DNA of 64,000 nucleotides from Alcaligenaceae bacterium (lineage in GTDB: Bacteria; Pseudomonadota; Gammaproteobacteria; Burkholderiales; Burkholderiaceae_B), in NCBI GenBank assembly GCA_013416395.1, contig JACCEP010000004.1:186001-250000 (forward strand), given 5' to 3'. Position numbers and translations under genes: made by a program. Shown in pieces: positions 60,048 to 64,000 of the stretch. The notes under the pieces are model-generated. The model did not search any database and was not told the DNA's origin. It saw only the letters and a list, made by a program, of their open reading frames with translations. Position 1 is the stretch's first letter. Each line of letters opens with the position of its first letter.

Positions 60048-60194
60048 TTAACTCTCCATGAAATAATAAGAATGCAAGCATAGCCGGAAATCTGGGTGGT
60101 TGTCATGTAACGCGGTGGTTAACGCCATTGGGTCGGCGTTGAGCACAGTTTGCCTGCATAATAATACGACAGTAGACACTTTAGCTGAGGCAAG

Positions 60195-61556
60195 ATGACA
60201 GCACGGTTACGCAAGTTTCTTAATCAACTCGGGGATACCTTTTGGCTGGTTCCAGGGGTTATGGTGCTTGGGGGCATACTTTTGGCCCTGGGCCTTTTGG
60301 CCGTTGACAGGCAAGACATCTTGCCAACCTGGCTGATCGACAACAACTGGTTATATAACGGCGGGGGAACGGGTGCGCGTACCTTGCTAGGTGCGATTGC
60401 TTCGTCAACCATTGGGGTGGCCGGCACGGTGTTCTCGATTACCATCGCGGCCTTGTCGCTGGCAGCAGGCCAGATGGGCCCGCGTCTGCTTCGAAATTTT
60501 ACGCAAGACCGCGGGGTGCAGCTTACGTTGGGTGTGTATTTGGGCACATTTTCGTATGCCCTAATGGTGCTCAGAAGCGTTAGAACGCAAGAAGAAGGTG
60601 TCTTTACGCCTCATCTTGCCCTATCCGTGGGCATTATTTTTGCCTTTATCTGTGTCGCCATCCTGGTTTATTTTGTTTCACACATGGCCAACCGCATCAA
60701 CGTTGATACGGTTGTAGAACTCGTCAGTGACGACATCAGGTGGGCCATGGATCGTCTGGTTACCGACCAGGCACAAGCCACTGCACCAGACGCGTCGTTT
60801 TGGGCCAACGCAACCCCAATCGTTGACGCACGACGAGGTTATTTGCAGCAACTATCAGAAGAAGAGCTGGCAGGCTGGGCCGCCGAGCAAGGCACGGCCA
60901 TTCGCTTGCTGGTGCGACGGGGCGACTATATTTTTCCTGGCGCGCCTATTGCCGTCATGACTGTGCAGGTGCCTGATGCTGAAGCAGCGGTGCGTCGGGC
61001 AACTGCTTTGGGCCTTACTCGCGGCAGCGCCGGTGATGCAGAATACGCAGTGCGCCAGTTGGTCGAAGTGGCGGTGCGCGCATTGTCTCCCGGTATTAAT
61101 GATCCGCATACCGCGATGAGCGTACTGGACAGACTAGGCGCAGCGCTATGCGAACTGGCCGGAAAAAACCTGCCCAGTGGCGTGACCCTTCACGAAGAGC
61201 AAGTTGCACTGGTGGTGCCCAACTTTACCTACGAAAGCCTTGTTGATGTCATGTTCAACATGATTCGGCAAAATGCAGCGGGCAGCACGGCGGTCTTGAT
61301 TCGCATGCTCGACGTGCTGACCGCCGTTGTGGCCTGCGAGGCAGACGTGCCCCGCAGGGCAGTGCTGCTGCGGCACGCCAATCTGGTGTGGACGGACGCG
61401 CAGCGCACCATACTTAACCTGTCAGACCGGGGCGATGTCGGCCAGCGCTTTGCGCTATTCATGCGAACCATGGCGCATGGCGCGCTCGGTGCCATCAATG
61501 CGCGTCCGCTCTCACAACCTGCTCTGCAGGAAAGCCCAGCGACTTCGCATAATTGA
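60195..61556 (+). CDS. DUF2254 membrane protein
   Basis: A 453-residue protein with four N-terminal spans up to about residue 165 and a large soluble C-terminal part. STIGVAGTVFSITIAALSLAAGQMGPRLL (read in two parts) and LGVYLGTFSYALMVLRSVR are typical of DUF2254, as is RALSPGINDPHTAMSVLDRL. Function unknown; a channel-like role has been suggested only by its topology. Its 3' end overlaps the convergent lipocalin gene by 62 bases. Confidence 0.85.
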   Translation: MTARLRKFLNQLGDTFWLVPGVMVLGGILLALGLLAVDRQDILPTWLIDNNWLYNGGGTGARTLLGAIASSTIGVAGTVFSITIAALSLAAGQMGPRLLRNFTQDRGVQLTLGVYLGTFSYALMVLRSVRTQEEGVFTPHLALSVGIIFAFICVAILVYFVSHMANRINVDTVVELVSDDIRWAMDRLVTDQAQATAPDASFWANATPIVDARRGYLQQLSEEELAGWAAEQGTAIRLLVRRGDYIFPGAPIAVMTVQVPDAEAAVRRATALGLTRGSAGDAEYAVRQLVEVAVRALSPGINDPHTAMSVLDRLGAALCELAGKNLPSGVTLHEEQVALVVPNFTYESLVDVMFNMIRQNAAGSTAVLIRMLDVLTAVVACEADVPRRAVLLRHANLVWTDAQRTILNLSDRGDVGQRFALFMRTMAHGALGAINARPLSQPALQESPATSHN

Positions 61557-62037
61557 GCAGCTCAGTAACAATGTCTTTGTCTGCCTGCTTGTTGCGCGAC
61601 AGCACCCAGAGGTACTTGCGGTCAGGTGTGCCCACCAGAGAATAGTGGTAGTCATCACGAAGTTTCAAGATCCAGTAGTCGCCCCAGACGAACGGCAACC
61701 AAGATGTCCACGCGGGCGCAAACCGCACTTGCAATATTGCAGGGTCGCGTGGGTTTGCCGCTGTTGACAGTCGCCCTTCGCCTTGGGCAACCTCCGTGCT
61801 GCCGTCTGATGTGCGGCATTGATTGGTTACGAGTAGGGTGTTGTCCGGTCGCAGCACGTAATCAGCCTGTACGTCACTAACGCACTGTTTCTGAAAACGG
61901 TTGGGTAAGCGCGCTTGCTCGTACCATGTGCCTGCATACTTATTTAGGTCAACGTCTTTTTCGGTAGTTAGGTTTGCATGGGGTGTGGCGCATCCGGCGA
62001 GCGTCACGATTAGTGATAACGCAGCAATTACTTTCAT
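61495..62037 (-). CDS. blc: Bacterial lipocalin Blc
   Basis: A 180-residue outer-membrane lipocalin. Signal peptide with lipobox LAGC (Cys16); YAGTWYEQARLPNRFQKQC is the GxW lipocalin motif; VLSRNKQADKDI is the third conserved region. An AAGGAGAAGG Shine-Dalgarno precedes the ATG. It binds fatty acids or lysophospholipids in E. coli. The last 20 codons overlap the DUF2254 gene in antiparallel. Confidence 0.93.
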   Translation of the reverse strand: MKVIAALSLIVTLAGCATPHANLTTEKDVDLNKYAGTWYEQARLPNRFQKQCVSDVQADYVLRPDNTLLVTNQCRTSDGSTEVAQGEGRLSTAANPRDPAILQVRFAPAWTSWLPFVWGDYWILKLRDDYHYSLVGTPDRKYLWVLSRNKQADKDIVTELLNYAKSLGFPAEQVVRADAH

Positions 62038-62253
62038 CGCCTTCTCCTTTTTGCCTGTTTGGAGAATAACGCGTTATGGCAGGGAACGCCGCGTTGTTGT
62101 AGGAACCTGTGGTGAGAGCGAGCTGGGTTAGTAATCAGGCACATACTAATCAGCTCTTGCGTTGGGGCCCGGGGAGTAGAATTCAGTCACGATATGCGCT
62201 GCTTAATATATAAGGCCGCTGCTGGCAGCATATCGTTTGTTTTGAGGAGAGCT

Positions 62254-63480
62254 ATGTTCGAAGTCGCTGCGCTGTGCCTGGTTATCACGGCCGTACTCGC
62301 CTATGTAAATCAGCGTTTCATAAAGCTGCCAACCACCATAGGTGTCATGGCCATCGCCTTGGCCATTTCCCTGTGTATTGTGATTGCAGCGTCTTTGGGG
62401 CTGGATCACGGGCTTAGACGCTACGAAGTGTCTTTTCTTCAGTCGCTCGATTTTTCCGATGTCTTGATGCAGGGGATGTTGTCCTTTCTCCTCTTTGCTG
62501 GCGCGTTGCACGTTGACCTTCGTGGGCTTTCGCAGTTTCGCTGGCAGGTCGGCTCGCTTGCACTGATCGGCACAGTGGCTTCCACTGTAATTGTTGGCTT
62601 GGCGGTTTGGTTGATACTGCCGCTGTTAGGGGTTCAATTACCGATAATGTATTGCCTGCTCTTTGGCGCGCTGATTTCACCGACTGACCCGATTGCGGTC
62701 ATGGGCATTCTTAAGCGTGCCAATGCACCAAAAAACCTTGAGGTGGTAATTGCTGGCGAGTCGTTGTTCAACGACGGGGTGAGCGTGGTGGTTTTTGCTT
62801 TGTTTCTTGGTGCTGCCACCACCGGCGTAATACCCGGTTGGGGCGAGGCCGCTGGGTTGCTGCTGCGCGAGGCGGGTGGTGGCATTGTGCTGGGCCTTGT
62901 GCTTGGCTATGTCGGTTTCCGCATGCTTAAAAGCATCGACCAGTATCAAGTAGAAGTGTTGTTGACGCTTGCGGCAGTAATGGGAGGCTATGCTCTGGCA
63001 AGGCGTCTGCACGTCTCTGGACCCCTGGCAATGGTTGTTTGCGGTTTGCTTATAGGGAACAACGGTAGAGCGCTGGCGATGTCCGACGAAACACGCCGCT
63101 ACGTCGATATGTTCTGGGAACTGGTTGACGAGATTCTTAATGCGGTCCTGTTTGTGCTGATAGGCCTTGAAGTGCTCTTGGTCACGTTTTCGATGCCGTT
63201 GCTGGCTGCAGGCTTGTGCGCGATTGTAGTGACCTTGCTTGGGCGATTTCTGACCGTTGGGTTTCCCATGCGTCTGGCACCTCGATTCTTCAATCTTTCG
63301 GCCAATGCGTGGCGCGTGCTGACATGGGGTGGTTTGCGTGGTGGTATCTCGGTCGCTCTTGCCTTGTCCATACCGCCAGGCCATGAACGCGAGGTGATAC
63401 TAACGCTAACCTACTGCGTGGTTGTTTTTTCTATTTTGATTCAGGGGTTGACGGTGGAGAGGGTGGTTCGGACGTTATAA
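62254..63480 (+). CDS. CPA1-family Na+(K+)/H+ antiporter
   Basis: A 408-residue protein from the ATG at 62254 (GAGGAGAG upstream); the open frame from 62194 is longer. About 12 spans; the ion-binding motif is SPTDPIAVMGILKRA, then AGESLFNDGVSVVVFA, VCGLLIGNNGRA and WGGLRGGISVALALSIP. It lacks the large cytoplasmic C-terminal domain of NhaP1. It stands alone. Confidence 0.92.
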   Translation: MFEVAALCLVITAVLAYVNQRFIKLPTTIGVMAIALAISLCIVIAASLGLDHGLRRYEVSFLQSLDFSDVLMQGMLSFLLFAGALHVDLRGLSQFRWQVGSLALIGTVASTVIVGLAVWLILPLLGVQLPIMYCLLFGALISPTDPIAVMGILKRANAPKNLEVVIAGESLFNDGVSVVVFALFLGAATTGVIPGWGEAAGLLLREAGGGIVLGLVLGYVGFRMLKSIDQYQVEVLLTLAAVMGGYALARRLHVSGPLAMVVCGLLIGNNGRALAMSDETRRYVDMFWELVDEILNAVLFVLIGLEVLLVTFSMPLLAAGLCAIVVTLLGRFLTVGFPMRLAPRFFNLSANAWRVLTWGGLRGGISVALALSIPPGHEREVILTLTYCVVVFSILIQGLTVERVVRTL

Positions 63481-63732
63481 CGCCAATGGTGCTGACGACA
63501 TGTCAACGCATAGCGCTGCACTCAGTGGCGCGTTTGTGATGCAGACACACCCCCCAACCGGTTCCAGTCGCTCAGGAGATGTTTGCTCTTAAAAAATGAA
63601 GGTCAGAAAGTGTTTCGTTATGGCTGGACCTAAGTCCATTTTTTTCTTGAACACAATCTTAACTTGTATTGTTATAAGTACATCTTTACAATTCAAGCAT
63701 TGACCCAAAACTGTCTTATCGAGGAGCCTCGC

Positions 63733-64000
63733 ATGGCGGCACAGACATTAGCTCAGAAACTGATTGCGCGAGCCTGTCAGCGTGAAACGGTCGCGGTGGG
63801 CGAAATCGTGACGTGTGACGTGGACTTAGCCATGTTTCACGACTCCAGTGGCCCTCGTCGTCTGAAGCCCATGCTCGAGAAAATGAACGCGCAGATCTGG
63901 GATAAGTCCAAGGTCGTTCTGGTCATGGATCACTATGTACCCGAAGAAGATGATGATTCGCGTCGCATCTTGAAAATCGCCCGTGACTGGGCGCGCGAGC
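63733..64000 (+). CDS. Aconitase-family protein, LeuC/homoaconitase-like (5' part)
   Basis: The first 89 codons of a gene that runs beyond the window. GGAG Shine-Dalgarno and ATG at 63733; LAQKLIARACQRETVAVGEIV, then CDVDLAMFHDSSGP and VVLVMDHYVPEEDD with the aconitase-superfamily DH. It is most like the large subunits of isopropylmalate isomerase-type dehydratases (LeuC, homoaconitase, dimethylmalate dehydratase). The small subunit is not visible. Confidence 0.85.
   Translation, partial: MAAQTLAQKLIARACQRETVAVGEIVTCDVDLAMFHDSSGPRRLKPMLEKMNAQIWDKSKVVLVMDHYVPEEDDDSRRILKIARDWARE

Noticed and set aside
63640-63700. Weak dyad (ACTTGTA...TATAAGT) upstream of the aconitase-family gene as an operator
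   Set aside because: Only about six of nine positions pair, and no regulator gene is in view.

Overview
The window looks like a chromosomal segment of a betaproteobacterium, most likely an Alcaligenaceae relative (Bordetella/Pusillimonas/Advenella type). The main evidence is four Bug/TctC-type periplasmic solute receptors, only one of which has its TctAB permease beside it; this expansion is typical of that family. Other support comes from many regulator-plus-catabolic-operon modules and a moderately GC-rich coding style. I saw no rRNA, tRNA, CRISPR array, phage gene or insertion sequence. The first gene (a branched-chain amino acid permease) and the last gene (an aconitase-family protein) are cut by the window edges.

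Layout. 1-7.6 kb: the end of a liv-type ABC operon, a MalFGK-type sugar ABC operon on the minus strand and an orphan Bug receptor. 7.7-15.3 kb: a DASS/SLC13 permease with an (EK)n linker, sulfide:quinone oxidoreductase, a truncated haemoglobin-DUF1971 fusion, a Crp/Fnr regulator, and a NitT/TauT-type ABC operon behind a possible Fur box. 15.4-20.5 kb: IclR regulator, Bug receptor, gamma-glutamyltransferase-like enzyme and class III aminotransferase. 20.5-27.8 kb: a GntR-controlled operon of SAF-domain dehydrogenase, TctC, TctB, TctA, DUF1537 acid-sugar kinase and class II aldolase-like protein. 28.5-34.9 kb: acyl-CoA ligase, MaoC hydratase, CoA-transferase, Bug receptor, IclR regulator and thioesterase. 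35.0-42.4 kb: LacI regulator, three-gene TRAP transporter, VOC protein, RuBisCO-like protein and a second DUF1537 kinase.

42.4-53.4 kb: photolyase, an alpha/beta hydrolase, and a cluster combining a YnjBCD-type ABC transporter, a TVP38-disulfide oxidoreductase fusion, a SelD-N-terminal-like flavoprotein and two 'rSAM/selenodomain-associated' transferases (TIGR04282/TIGR04283 types). 53.4-55.6 kb: a four-unit 42-bp tandem repeat abutting a SulP anion transporter gene. 55.7-59.8 kb: a MipA/OmpV porin-like gene behind twin palindromes, a TetR regulator, an SDR and a serine hydrolase. 59.9-64 kb: small lipoprotein, DUF2254 membrane protein, Blc lipocalin, CPA1 cation/proton antiporter and the start of an aconitase-family gene.

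How it fits together. Most of the region is a set of independent nutrient-uptake and catabolic cassettes, each with its own one-component regulator. The two most interesting catabolic cassettes both centre on a DUF1537 kinase but pair it with different carbon-carbon-cleaving partners: an aldolase-fold protein with a disturbed metal site in one, and a RuBisCO-like protein in the other. Each also uses a different transporter class (TTT or TRAP). The least understood cassette is the YnjBCD/TVP38-oxidoreductase cluster. Functional statements are inferred from motifs and neighbourhood; no database search was possible.
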